NCBI GenBank assembly: GCA_944323395.1
Contig: CALUSI010000002.1
Coordinates: 124,001 to 188,000 of the forward strand
DNA from: Candidatus Gastranaerophilales bacterium
GTDB taxonomy: Bacteria > Cyanobacteriota > Vampirovibrionia > Gastranaerophilales > Gastranaerophilaceae
Direction of reading: 5' to 3'
Length of the DNA stretch: 64,000 nucleotides
Shown here: one piece after another, positions 36,754 to 45,206 of the stretch
How positions within the stretch are numbered: the stretch's first letter is position 1
Layout: each line of letters begins with the position of its first letter
Translations under genes and position numbers: made by a program
Notes under the pieces: model-generated
What the model saw: the letters and a program-made list of their open reading frames with translations, nothing else
Told to the model about the DNA's origin: nothing
Databases searched by the model: none

Positions 36754-36831
36754 ATGTATAGCCGTAACTCAAATCAAAATAAAGATTGGTGGCACCTGTT
36801 TCTTGAAACAGGCGTTTTGAGTTGGCGTTAA
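36754..36831 (+). CDS. Short Trp-rich leader-type ORF, 25 codons
   Basis: The ORF has an SD (AGAGG, 36744-36748) about 5 bases before its ATG. Codons 12 and 13 are TGG TGG, in the stretch DWWHLFL, and codon 24 is another TGG. It ends in TAA at 36829. Trp codons in tandem just ahead of overlapping hairpins are the classic layout of a tryptophan attenuation leader. However, the gene downstream is not a recognised tryptophan gene. The W-x2-F-x2-TG pattern also resembles small YqzL-type proteins, so a real 25-residue protein is the other reading. Confidence 0.55.
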   Translation: MYSRNSNQNKDWWHLFLETGVLSWR

Positions 36832-36889
36832 TTTGAATAACTTAAAAAGATTGTATTTAGCCTGTTTCTTTGTAAACAGGCTATTTTTT
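36795..36889 (+). promoter_or_regulatory. Attenuator-like hairpin set before the gene at 36919
   Basis: Four segments are visible: 1 = CCTGTTT (36795-36801), 2 = GAAACAGGC (36805-36813), 3 = TAGCCTGTTTC (36858-36868), 4 = AAACAGGCTA (36874-36883). Segments 1:2 form a 7-bp hairpin inside the leader ORF. Segments 3:4 form a 10-bp stem followed by six T (a terminator). Segment 2 can pair perfectly (9 bp) with 3 as an antiterminator. The next gene's SD begins only about 16 bases after the T run, leaving no room for a promoter downstream of the terminator. A possible promoter (TTGAAT 36833, TATTTA 36854) that starts inside segment 3 is an alternative. Confidence 0.55.
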
Positions 36890-36918
36890 GTATTCAGATT
36901 AATGTAAAGGTGAAAATA

Positions 36919-38154
36919 ATGAAAGTAGAAAACATAGGATTAGGATTAAATATTGCAAGAAAATTTATATCATTACAAGAAGGCGGTGCAGGTCTTTCTC
37001 ATATGCGATTTATTCAAGACAGTGTAACCGGACTTTTGCCGAAAGCAATTTTTGCACGTTCAAAAGCAGATCTTGCAGAAAACTGTTTTTTGGAATTGGC
37101 TGAATCGGCACTTGTTTATTATGGGCCCGGAATAATAGGAGAAGGTATTTTTAGAAAATTGTATAGCAAGAATCTTCCAGATAAATTAAAAGAAAAAATA
37201 GCAACTCCTGCCGTTGAATTATTGAAAGAAAACTCGATTGATAATAAGAAGATAATTCCAATAAAAGCGGCAATAGCTTTAAGCAGTTTATCTATCCCAA
37301 TTGTTGAATATTCATTAAATTATATAAAGAATCTGTTAACTTTAAAGATGTTTAAACAAGGAGACTTTAATGATATTGCTAAGCTTGATAAAAATAAATC
37401 TATAAATACAGAAAAGAATAAAGAAGTGGAAAAAAGTGCAAAAAAACATATTTTCGGTGCTGCAGCCGCTTTTGGTGTTTGTTTGGGATTAAGTGCATTA
37501 TTGTATAAAAAAGGAGAGAACTCTAAAACGCTTCAGAATTTTTCGGAATTTATTCTTGCACCCGGAAACAAGTTAAAAAATCAAAAGTTAAAAGATTTTG
37601 CAAATAAATATATGAGTGTAGATTTCGCAGATAATAATGGTAAACTTACAATGAGCAAAGGTCAACTGGCTTCCTGCGTAACAATAGGGGCTCTTGGCTA
37701 TTTTGGTGCGGCAAAAGATAGGGGTAAACAAAACTTTTTAGAAGTTCTTTTCAGAATGCCAATTGTAGGATTTTATATTATTTGCGGAAATGAACTCTTA
37801 GAAAAAGGTTTTAAAAAAATGTTGGTTAAATCAGGTAAATGTAAAGAAACAATAGGTAAAAATTTAGAAGTGCCTACTTTAAAGGATTTAACTTCATTAG
37901 CAAAGAAAATCCAAGCAGAAAAAGGTGGTAATTATAGTGACATATATAAAAAATTACTAAAACAAAAAACATTAATATCAGGAGTCCCCTTCCTTTTTGG
38001 AATAGGTGTAATGGGATTTTTTGTTGCAGCGGTTTCAAGATATTTTACTCAATACAGATATGATAAAGAAAAAGCAATTAAAAATTTAAAAAATCAAACT
38101 ATAAACTTTTATAAGGATAATAATACTCCAAACGTCTTTAGTAATTTTGTATAG
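36919..38154 (+). CDS. Unrecognised membrane-associated protein, 411 residues
   Basis: I do not recognise this family. ATG 36919 has AAAGG 6 bases upstream; an in-frame GTG at 36910 is less likely. It has several moderately hydrophobic segments: about 63-80 (LAESALVYYGPGIIGEGIF), 120-140 (AAIALSSLSIPIVEYSL), 180-200 (HIFGAAAAFGVCLGLSALLY), 275-295 (MPIVGFYIICGNELL) and 355-380 (SGVPFLFGIGVMGFFVAAVS). Charged loops separate them. There is no signal peptide. It lies downstream of the attenuator-like leader. A protein at 61288 has a similar mix of amphipathic and hydrophobic helices but no clear shared motif. Confidence 0.65.
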   Translation: MKVENIGLGLNIARKFISLQEGGAGLSHMRFIQDSVTGLLPKAIFARSKADLAENCFLELAESALVYYGPGIIGEGIFRKLYSKNLPDKLKEKIATPAVELLKENSIDNKKIIPIKAAIALSSLSIPIVEYSLNYIKNLLTLKMFKQGDFNDIAKLDKNKSINTEKNKEVEKSAKKHIFGAAAAFGVCLGLSALLYKKGENSKTLQNFSEFILAPGNKLKNQKLKDFANKYMSVDFADNNGKLTMSKGQLASCVTIGALGYFGAAKDRGKQNFLEVLFRMPIVGFYIICGNELLEKGFKKMLVKSGKCKETIGKNLEVPTLKDLTSLAKKIQAEKGGNYSDIYKKLLKQKTLISGVPFLFGIGVMGFFVAAVSRYFTQYRYDKEKAIKNLKNQTINFYKDNNTPNVFSNFV

Positions 38155-38198
38155 AATGTATAAATATTCTATATTTATATTAAATTTTGAAAAGTATT

Positions 38199-38226
38199 TT
38201 GTAAAATTGATTTGTGCTAGTATAAT
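38199..38226 (+). promoter_or_regulatory. Promoter giving a probable leaderless transcript
   Basis: TTGTAA (38199-38204), a 16-base spacer and TATAAT (38221-38226) lie so close that transcription would begin about at the ATG (38233). No SD is present between the -10 and the ATG. The promoter at 57771 has the same geometry. Confidence 0.55.
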
Positions 38227-38232
38227 AAAAAA

Positions 38233-39552
38233 ATGGTTATTATAAATTTAATTGTAATTTTATTTTTATTATTGGCAAACGGTTTTTTTGTTGCTTCAGA
38301 GTTTGCTTTGGTTAGTGTAAGACAAACCAGAATAAGTCAATTGGCAAATGAGGGGCATTCTACAGCAAAGATTACAGTAAATGCGTTGAAAGAACTGGAT
38401 AGATATATTGCTGCGACTCAACTTGGTATAACTATTGCGAGTATAGGTCTTGGTTGGGTTGGTGAAGCTACACTCGCAAAAATCATTCAACCATTGTTCA
38501 ATTTTTTACCGCATGTTTCAAATACGGTTGCTTCACATACAATCGCAGTAGCAATCGCATTTGTATTAATAACATTTATGCATGTTGTTTTGGGTGAATT
38601 GATGCCAAAATCTATAGCTCTTCAATATCCCGAAGAAACAGCTTTAACTGTTACAAGACCATTGGTTTTTACTTCTAAATTATTTACGCCGTTTATATTT
38701 CTTTTGAACGGTTTTGGAAATTGGTGTTTGAAATTGTTAAATATACCGCCTGCTCATCCTACACATGCCGTTCATACAGAAGAAGAAATTGACATGATTA
38801 TTGATGCAAGTTACAAAGGTGGCGTTTTAAATGAAACAGAAAATTTTATCTTGAAGAATACATTGAAGTTCTCTGATTTAACAGCAAAACAAATTATGAT
38901 ACCAAGGTGTGATGTTGTTGCTTTACCAGTAGATATAGAGCTGATAAAAATGCAGGAAATAATACTTGAAAATCAATATACAAGATATCCGGTATATGAG
39001 GACAATATTGATAATGTTCTTGGTATTTTGCATGTAAAAGATTTATATTCAGCAAAAATGAAAAATGAAGAAATATCTTTAAAAAATATTTTAAGAAAGC
39101 CGTTTTTAGTTCCTGAAACTATGACAATGGATGTATTGTTACAGAATTTTAAAAGTAATAAGACAGAAATTGCCATTGTTATAGATGAATTTGGAGGAAT
39201 GTCAGGTATAGTTTCTTTAGAAGATGTTCTTGAAGAAATTTTTGGTGATGTTCAAGATGAATTTGATGAAGAAGAAAATAATATAAAAAAAGTTTCGGAT
39301 AATAAATATATTATGAACGGCTTATTGAGAATAGATGAGTTTTTTGAGTATTTTTCAATAAAACATGAAGAAGATGATGAAGTTGAGACAATTGCAGGTC
39401 TGGTACAAAAGCTACTATGCCGAATGGCAAAAGTAAATGATGAAGTAAAAATTGAAAATTTGAAGATAAAAGTATTAGAACTAAAAGGAAGAAGAATAAA
39501 GAAACTTTTAGTTGAAAACCTAAATGAAGATAAAGATAATAATTTAAATTAG
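38233..39552 (+). CDS. CNNM/CBS-domain hemolysin-family membrane protein (CorC/HlyC-like)
   Basis: The domains are in the usual order. A DUF21/CNNM transmembrane part (residues 1-190) includes NGFFVASEFALVSVRQTRI, TQLGITIASIGLGWVGE and VVLGELMPKSIALQYPE. A pair of CBS domains (about 215-335) includes MIPRCDVVALP, YTRYPVYEDNIDNVLGILHVKDLY and TEIAIVIDEFGGMSGIVSLEDVLEEIFGDVQDE. A C-terminal CorC_HlyC domain (ILRIDEFFEYF region) follows. Members transport or regulate divalent cations (Mg/Co/Na) in the inner membrane; the name hemolysin is historical. Length 439 is typical. Translation appears to start on a leaderless mRNA. Confidence 0.93.
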   Translation: MVIINLIVILFLLLANGFFVASEFALVSVRQTRISQLANEGHSTAKITVNALKELDRYIAATQLGITIASIGLGWVGEATLAKIIQPLFNFLPHVSNTVASHTIAVAIAFVLITFMHVVLGELMPKSIALQYPEETALTVTRPLVFTSKLFTPFIFLLNGFGNWCLKLLNIPPAHPTHAVHTEEEIDMIIDASYKGGVLNETENFILKNTLKFSDLTAKQIMIPRCDVVALPVDIELIKMQEIILENQYTRYPVYEDNIDNVLGILHVKDLYSAKMKNEEISLKNILRKPFLVPETMTMDVLLQNFKSNKTEIAIVIDEFGGMSGIVSLEDVLEEIFGDVQDEFDEEENNIKKVSDNKYIMNGLLRIDEFFEYFSIKHEEDDEVETIAGLVQKLLCRMAKVNDEVKIENLKIKVLELKGRRIKKLLVENLNEDKDNNLN

Positions 39553-39619
39553 TTATATTCTTTTCTATCAAATTATTTTTTTTTAGTTTCCAGAATTTTA
39601 TTGAGTAAAACAGTTTAAA

Positions 39620-40300
39620 CTACTTTTTAAATTGAGGGACAGCTATTTCTCTTCTAATAAAACTATTTTCTGAACCCAGAGTTAATTTTTTAATTATCTC
39701 TAAATCATTTTTAGATATTTTTACAGGAATTTCGTCATATCCCAATTTTATAAAAGAAGAGATAATTGCTTTTGAAGAATCGGGAACTATGACACTAAAT
39801 TCAATTTTATTTAAATTATGATAATTTAAATCTTTATTCTTATTTTTATTTTCAGAAGTTTTAATTGATATTTCAGGAATATTTATTTTTGAATCTAATA
39901 GTCCGATTTTAAAAATACTATTACAAATACTTTCTTCATCATTATCTTGAAGTAAACCTACTTTTTTCTTTAATTCTTCAGTTGAAACAGTGACATATGA
40001 ATAATCAGCAGATGGTTCAAAGTCAATTATTCTTGAACATAAAAGAGCGTTTAAAGACTGTTTCTCATAATCAATATTTCGTATTTTAACAAGAGATTTA
40101 GCCTTCAGAGCCTCTGCTAACTTTTCAAATTGCGCTTCACCTTTTTCTGGGACATAAAAAAAAAGAGAGCTAGTTTTGGGATAAGAAGAATACACAGCAT
40201 CAGGAATTGTATCAAAAAGTGCAGAAATCAATTTTGTGTTTGCTCTTTTATTACCAATAGTTTTAACTTCATAAAAACCTTTAAAACTTATATTATTCAT
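39620..40300 (-). CDS. Unrecognised protein with an N-terminal ISFKG motif
   Basis: I do not recognise this 226-residue protein. It begins MNNISFKGFYEVKTIGNKRAN, a short flexible start shared in style with other unknown proteins of the window. The middle (FYVPEKGEAQFEKLAEALKAKSLVKIRNIDYEK) and end are mixed alpha/beta and mildly charged. No signal peptide, transmembrane helix or catalytic motif is seen. It is monocistronic and convergent with the CNNM gene. Confidence 0.62.
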   Translation of the reverse strand: MNNISFKGFYEVKTIGNKRANTKLISALFDTIPDAVYSSYPKTSSLFFYVPEKGEAQFEKLAEALKAKSLVKIRNIDYEKQSLNALLCSRIIDFEPSADYSYVTVSTEELKKKVGLLQDNDEESICNSIFKIGLLDSKINIPEISIKTSENKNKNKDLNYHNLNKIEFSVIVPDSSKAIISSFIKLGYDEIPVKISKNDLEIIKKLTLGSENSFIRREIAVPQFKK

Positions 40301-40440
40301 TATGATTTATTCTTTCATTATCATTATGTATTGATATTAAAATCTCTAAAAATAAAATTTGCGCATAAACATAATTAAATACTGGAATTATGAAGAAATT
40401 TATAATATAATCATTATATAGTTTGTTCAGAAGGTGAAAA

Positions 40441-40788
40441 ATGGCAAAAGAATTAGATACAGTTCCAATAGAGGTTATTATTTTAACTGCAGACCATGAA
40501 ATTAAAGGTACTGTACATGTTTCAAAATATACTAAAACTAATAGAGAACTTACCGATTTATTAAATGATAAAGAAAAAAGATTTTTAGCTGTTACAAATG
40601 CTGAAATAATGGCAAGAAATTCAAATGTACCACCAAGAAGATATAATTTTTTAGAAATTCATATCGATTGTATTATGATGGTTCATCCTTCAAGCCAAGT
40701 TGTGTTTAGAGAAACTGGCAAAGCTCAAGAAGATATTGCTCGTTTTAGAGAATTAAGAAACAAATTAAATCAAACAAAACCTTTCTGA
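40441..40788 (+). CDS. Unrecognised small beta-rich protein, 115 residues
   Basis: The protein has no family name I can give with certainty. It contains VEVIILTADHEIKGTVHVSKYTKTNRELTDLLND, FLAVTNAEIMAR, then NFLEIHIDCIMMVHPSSQ, a pattern of beta strands that resembles small Sm/PilZ-like barrels but is not diagnostic. The SD (GAAGG) is close to the ATG. The GT9 gene starts 1 base after its stop, so the two are co-transcribed and it may serve the envelope. Confidence 0.68.
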   Translation: MAKELDTVPIEVIILTADHEIKGTVHVSKYTKTNRELTDLLNDKEKRFLAVTNAEIMARNSNVPPRRYNFLEIHIDCIMMVHPSSQVVFRETGKAQEDIARFRELRNKLNQTKPF

Positions 40789-40789
40789 T

Positions 40790-41785
40790 ATGAATAATTA
40801 TAAAAATATTTTGTTAATAAATTTTGGCGGAATTGGTGATGAAATCCTTTTTATGCCTGTAGTTCAAAGTTTAAAGAAAAAGTTTCCTTCCGCAAAAATT
40901 ACATTATGTTTAGAAGGTCGTAGTAAGGCTTTTGTAAAGCTTACTAATCTTTTAGATTCTTATTTTTGCATTGATATTAAAACAAAAAATAAATATATTG
41001 AAATGCTGAAGCTATATTTTAAAGCTTTGTTTGGTGGGTTTGATTTGGTGATTTCTTCTGGTGGAAATGCTTTAATTGCACCTCTATTATTTTTTACGGG
41101 GATAAAGACCAGAGTCGGTTATAAAACATCGAAACTTTCTGAAAAATTTTTAACTCACGCGGTTATATTAAATAAGCAACAATACGCATCTATGATGTAT
41201 TTTGATTTAGTTAAGCCAATTACGAATTTGGAGTTTGAACTCCCTTTAATTGAGGTTGAAAATTTTGAAAAAAATAAAAATTCTGTGCTTATACACCCCG
41301 GAGTTAGTAAAATTAGTGTTCAAAAAAATATAATAAAAACAATTTCTCCTAAAATGTGGGCTCAAGTAATTATAGAATTATTGAAAAAAGGAAAAAATGT
41401 TTATTTGGCAGGTGGGCCTGATGATTCTGAATGCATTGAAGAAATAAGAAATGAATTAAAAAATGTTGATTTAACAAATTTTTCCGATATGTTTGGGAAA
41501 ACTAAAAATATTTTTGAATTAGTTGAATTAATAAAAAAATCTGAAATTTTAATATGTTCTGATTCCGCCCCAATGCATATAGGAGTTGCAACAAACACAA
41601 AAACATTTGCAATATTTGGTCCTACGGATGATGAAACATTACTGCCAAAATCTGATAATTTTATTGCAATTAAAAACAATGCAAATTGTAGACCTTGTTT
41701 ATGGAATAAGAGACAAACTACTTGTGAAAAACTTGATTGTCTTGATTTTAATCTGGAATATATTGTTTCAATTATCTGCGGTTAA
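40790..41785 (+). CDS. Glycosyltransferase family 9 (heptosyltransferase-like)
   Basis: The GT-B enzyme has the N-terminal LINFGGIGDEILFMPVVQSLKKKFP, the middle VLIHPGVSK and KMWAQVIIELLKKGKNVYLAGGPDD, and the C-terminal nucleotide-sugar site CSDSAPMHIGVATNTKTFAIFGPTDDE. At 331 residues it matches ADP-heptose:LPS heptosyltransferases. It probably builds the inner core of a lipopolysaccharide at the inner membrane, and supports a diderm envelope. The acceptor cannot be read; a cysteine-rich tail (CRPCLW, CEKLDC) resembles a subset of GT9 proteins. Confidence 0.9.
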   Translation: MNNYKNILLINFGGIGDEILFMPVVQSLKKKFPSAKITLCLEGRSKAFVKLTNLLDSYFCIDIKTKNKYIEMLKLYFKALFGGFDLVISSGGNALIAPLLFFTGIKTRVGYKTSKLSEKFLTHAVILNKQQYASMMYFDLVKPITNLEFELPLIEVENFEKNKNSVLIHPGVSKISVQKNIIKTISPKMWAQVIIELLKKGKNVYLAGGPDDSECIEEIRNELKNVDLTNFSDMFGKTKNIFELVELIKKSEILICSDSAPMHIGVATNTKTFAIFGPTDDETLLPKSDNFIAIKNNANCRPCLWNKRQTTCEKLDCLDFNLEYIVSIICG

Positions 41786-41789
41786 TATT

Positions 41790-42098
41790 CTAAGAGATAG
41801 CTTTAGAGTATTCTTGTTTTATTTTTGCAATTTTTCTTTTTAACTGTCTGTTTTTATATTCCAGTCTGTTTATTTTACTTCTTTTCTCACTATTGCTCAA
41901 AGATGTTGACCTTTTTATTTTTTTTATTTGATATTCATTATTCTTTATTTGTCTGTTTAATGAATTTATTTTATATTTAAGTGAGCTTGCTGAAGTATAG
42001 CTTAATAAGTAAGTTGATTGATTATATTCATTTGCAAATGTGACTGTTCCAATATTTAATATTATTAAACCAATTGCAATTATAATTATTTTTTTCAT
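41790..42098 (-). CDS. Small exported coiled-coil protein
   Basis: The 102-residue product has a typical Sec signal (MKKIIIIAIGLIILNIGTVTFA, cleavage after FA). A Lys/Asn/Ser-rich helix follows (SLKYKINSLNRQIKNNEYQIKKIKRSTSLSNSEKRSKINRLEY region) and is very likely coiled coil. There is no enzymatic motif and no lipobox. A periplasmic structural or adaptor role is possible, but nothing more can be said. It is monocistronic and convergent with the GT9 gene. Confidence 0.7.
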   Translation of the reverse strand: MKKIIIIAIGLIILNIGTVTFANEYNQSTYLLSYTSASSLKYKINSLNRQIKNNEYQIKKIKRSTSLSNSEKRSKINRLEYKNRQLKRKIAKIKQEYSKAIS

Positions 42099-42266
42099 TT
42101 TATTTCTCCCATTTTTTACAATAATGATTTAATAATTATTTCAGTAAGGTCAATTCTCTTCATCAGTAAATCAGATATATTTTTTATGCTTGCTTAAAAA
42201 TTTTATATAGATTTTTATGTTTAGTTTATAATTAATACTATAAAGATTCGTTAGGAGAATGGTGAA

Positions 42267-44753
42267 GTGATAAAAGATAGATACTATCCGCAAGAAATTG
42301 AAAAAAAGTGGCAAAAACATTGGGATGAAACAAAATTAAATAAAGTTTATAATGATAAAAATAAAGAAAAATATTATGTTTTATCAATGCTTCCATATCC
42401 ATCAGGTAAATTGCATATGGGACACGTTAGAAATTATACAATTTCTGATGTTATAGCACGTTATAAAAGAATGAACGGATTTAATGTTTTACATCCTATG
42501 GGGTGGGATAGTTTTGGTCTTCCTGCAGAAAATGCAGCTATTCAACATGGTGCAAATCCAAAAAAATGGACTTTAGATAATATTGCATATATGAAACAAC
42601 AGTTAAAGTCCTTAGGTCTTATGGTAGATTGGGATAGAGAAGTTACAACTTGTCTTCCTGAATATTATAAATGGACTCAATATTTCTTTATTCAAATGTT
42701 CAAGAAAGGATTAGCATATAAAAAAGAAGCTGCTGTTAATTGGTGTAATAATTGTGCAACTGTTCTTGCTAATGAACAAGTTATTGATGGTAAATGCTGG
42801 AGATGTGACGGTGAAGTTGAAAAGAAGTATTTATCTCAATGGTTTTTAAAAATTACTGATTATGCACAAGAGCTTCTTGATGATATAAAATTGCTTGATG
42901 GTTGGCCAGATAGCGTTAAAACAATGCAAAAAAATTGGATTGACCGCTCAACAGGTGCTATTTTAAGATTCAAGGTTAAAGAAATTGAAGGACTTGAAGT
43001 TCCAGTATATACAACAAGACCTGATACCGCATATGGTATTACATATCTTGTTGTTGCTCCTGAATATAAAGATATTGAGAAATTAACTACTCCTGAAAAT
43101 AAAGAAGCAGTTGAAGCATACAGACAAAATGCTAGAAAAATGTCTGAAATAGAAAGACTTTCTACAGAAAGAATTAAAACAGGCGTTCCATTAGGAACTC
43201 ATTTAATTAATCCTTTAAATGGTGAAGAATTCCCTATTTGGACTGCAGATTATGCTTTAGCTGAGTATGGTACAGGTGCAGTAATGGCTGTTCCTGCTCA
43301 TGATGAAAGGGACTTTGCTTTTGCTAAAAAATATAATCTTCCAATTAAGATAGTAATTCAAAATCCAGAAAACCCTTTATCAGAATTAAATGAAGCTTAT
43401 ACTGAAAAAGGCGTTTTGGTTAATTCACTAGACTGTAACGGACTTGACAATGAAACTGCAAAGCAAATTATTATTGATAAAGCTGTTAAAGGTGGTTTTG
43501 GTGAGGCTAAGGTTCAATATAGACTTCGTGACTGGTTGATTTCAAGACAAAGATATTGGGGAACTCCAATACCGATTGTATATTGTCCAAAATGTGGTAC
43601 AGTTCCTGTTGATGAAAAAGATTTACCTGTTTTATTACCTGAAGATGTTGATTTCAGTGTAAAAGGTATGTCTCCTGTTAAAACATCAGAATCATTTAAA
43701 TATACAACTTGTCCTATTTGTGGTGGCAAAGCTGAACGTGAAACTGATACTATGGATACTTTTATGTGTTCAAATTGGTATTTCTACCGCTACACGGATG
43801 CAAGAAATGATAAAGCGCCTTTTGACAAAGATATTCTTCATTATTGGGCTCCAATTGACCAATATGTTGGTGGTATTGAACACGCTATTTTACACTTGTT
43901 ATATTCAAGATTCTTTACTAAAGCATTAAGAGATTTAGGTATTATAAATATTGATGAACCTTTTAAAAATCTTTTAACTCAGGGAATGGTGTTGAAAGAT
44001 GGTTCAAAAATGTCAAAATCAAAAGGAAATACTGTTGATCCTGATGAAATATTCCAAAACTATGGTGCGGATACTGCCAGATTATTTATTCTGTCTGATT
44101 CTCCGCCAAATAGAGATTTTGACTGGTCAGATGCAGGTGTTGAAGGATGTTATAAGTTCTTAAACAGAGTTTGGAAAATATATTCTTCTTACCAGCAAAA
44201 TATTATTTTGGATTATAAATTGCCGGATGTATCTTCTTTAACTAAAGAAAATAATGACTTGGTAAGAGAAGTTCATATGACAATTAAGAAAATTTCTCAA
44301 GATATTTCAAATGAATTCCAGTTTAATACTGTTATATCAAAATACAGAGAATTTGCTAATGTATTATATGATTATATTAATAATAGAAAAGAATTTTCTG
44401 ATGAAGATAAAATGGTATTCAGCTATGCGGTTCTTACATATTTAAAATTATTAGCACCTGTAATTCCGCATATGGCAGAGGAAATTTATGAAGGACTTGG
44501 TGGTAAAGATTCAATTCATAAAGTTGAATGGCCTACTTATGATGAGTCTTTAGCGAAAACAAGCAGCATTACTTTAGTTGTTCAAATTAACGGTAAAGTT
44601 AAAGATAAAATTGAAGTTGATGCTGAAACAACAAAAGATGAACTTGAAAAAATTGCTCTTAACAGTTCTAAAATAAAAGAGTTAACCACTGGTAAGCAAA
44701 TTGTTAAAGTTATTGTAGTTCCATCTAAATTGGTTAATATTGTTGTTAAATAA
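42267..44753 (+). CDS. leuS: Leucyl-tRNA synthetase
   Basis: LeuRS charges tRNA-Leu. The HIGH motif is KLHMGHVRNY near residue 50, the zinc-like insertion is CNNCATVLANEQVIDGKCWRC, the editing domain runs through the TTRPDTAYG region, and KMSKS lies in KDGSKMSKSKGN near residue 581. At 828 residues it is the bacterial type. Translation starts at GTG 42267 with AGGAG 9 bases upstream. A strong terminator follows. Confidence 0.97.
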   Translation: MIKDRYYPQEIEKKWQKHWDETKLNKVYNDKNKEKYYVLSMLPYPSGKLHMGHVRNYTISDVIARYKRMNGFNVLHPMGWDSFGLPAENAAIQHGANPKKWTLDNIAYMKQQLKSLGLMVDWDREVTTCLPEYYKWTQYFFIQMFKKGLAYKKEAAVNWCNNCATVLANEQVIDGKCWRCDGEVEKKYLSQWFLKITDYAQELLDDIKLLDGWPDSVKTMQKNWIDRSTGAILRFKVKEIEGLEVPVYTTRPDTAYGITYLVVAPEYKDIEKLTTPENKEAVEAYRQNARKMSEIERLSTERIKTGVPLGTHLINPLNGEEFPIWTADYALAEYGTGAVMAVPAHDERDFAFAKKYNLPIKIVIQNPENPLSELNEAYTEKGVLVNSLDCNGLDNETAKQIIIDKAVKGGFGEAKVQYRLRDWLISRQRYWGTPIPIVYCPKCGTVPVDEKDLPVLLPEDVDFSVKGMSPVKTSESFKYTTCPICGGKAERETDTMDTFMCSNWYFYRYTDARNDKAPFDKDILHYWAPIDQYVGGIEHAILHLLYSRFFTKALRDLGIINIDEPFKNLLTQGMVLKDGSKMSKSKGNTVDPDEIFQNYGADTARLFILSDSPPNRDFDWSDAGVEGCYKFLNRVWKIYSSYQQNIILDYKLPDVSSLTKENNDLVREVHMTIKKISQDISNEFQFNTVISKYREFANVLYDYINNRKEFSDEDKMVFSYAVLTYLKLLAPVIPHMAEEIYEGLGGKDSIHKVEWPTYDESLAKTSSITLVVQINGKVKDKIEVDAETTKDELEKIALNSSKIKELTTGKQIVKVIVVPSKLVNIVVK

Positions 44754-44767
44754 TTCTTTTTAAAAAA

Positions 44768-44794
44768 AGACCGTATTTATAATACGGTCTTTTT
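44768..44794 (+). terminator. Intrinsic terminator of leuS
   Basis: AGACCGTATT, a TAT loop and AATACGGTCT form a ten-base-pair stem with a run of T after it. Confidence 0.88.
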
Positions 44795-44799
44795 GTGTT

Positions 44800-45150
44800 T
44801 TAATTTTTATTTTTCATAATATTTATTTTATCTATCATTGGTGTAAATACCGATAATATTAAAGCCCCAAGCAATCCGCTGACAAATCCGTCTATTTGGA
44901 ATCCGGGTGAAAGTTTTCCTACTAATAAAAATAACAGTGCATTTACAACTAAACTAAACAAGCCAAGTGTTATGAAGTTTAATGGTAGTGATACAAATTC
45001 AAGAATCGGTCTTATAAATGTATTTACCAACCCTAGAATTAAAACTACAAATAGTGCACTAACAAATCCTGTTATTGTTATCCCCGGTATAATCCAAGCA
45101 ATAAACATAATTAATAAAGCAAATAAAATCCATTTCACTATCATATTCAT
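44800..45150 (-). CDS. Small phage-holin-family membrane protein
   Basis: The ATG at 45150 is chosen because AAGGAG is about 8 bases upstream; an extended start at 45180 is also open but less likely. The 116-residue protein has four hydrophobic helices (MIVKWILFALLIMFIAWII, GFVSALFVVLILGLVNTFI, LPLNFITLGLFSLVVNALLFLLVG, FVSGLLGALILSVF) and the mid-protein NTFIRPILEFVSLPLNFITLG typical of PF04020 proteins. Despite the name, chromosomal members are not prophage lysis genes; their function is unknown. No phage gene is nearby. Confidence 0.85.
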   Translation of the reverse strand: MNMIVKWILFALLIMFIAWIIPGITITGFVSALFVVLILGLVNTFIRPILEFVSLPLNFITLGLFSLVVNALLFLLVGKLSPGFQIDGFVSGLLGALILSVFTPMIDKINIMKNKN

Positions 45151-45206
45151 AAGAAATCTCCTTTTTATGAATAGTAGCATTTTATTTTAAAGTTAATATG
45201 CACCTT

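Noticed and set aside
44800-45150. A prophage lysis cassette suggested by the holin-family protein
   Set aside because: No endolysin, capsid, terminase or integrase gene is nearby; chromosomal PF04020 proteins are common outside phages.
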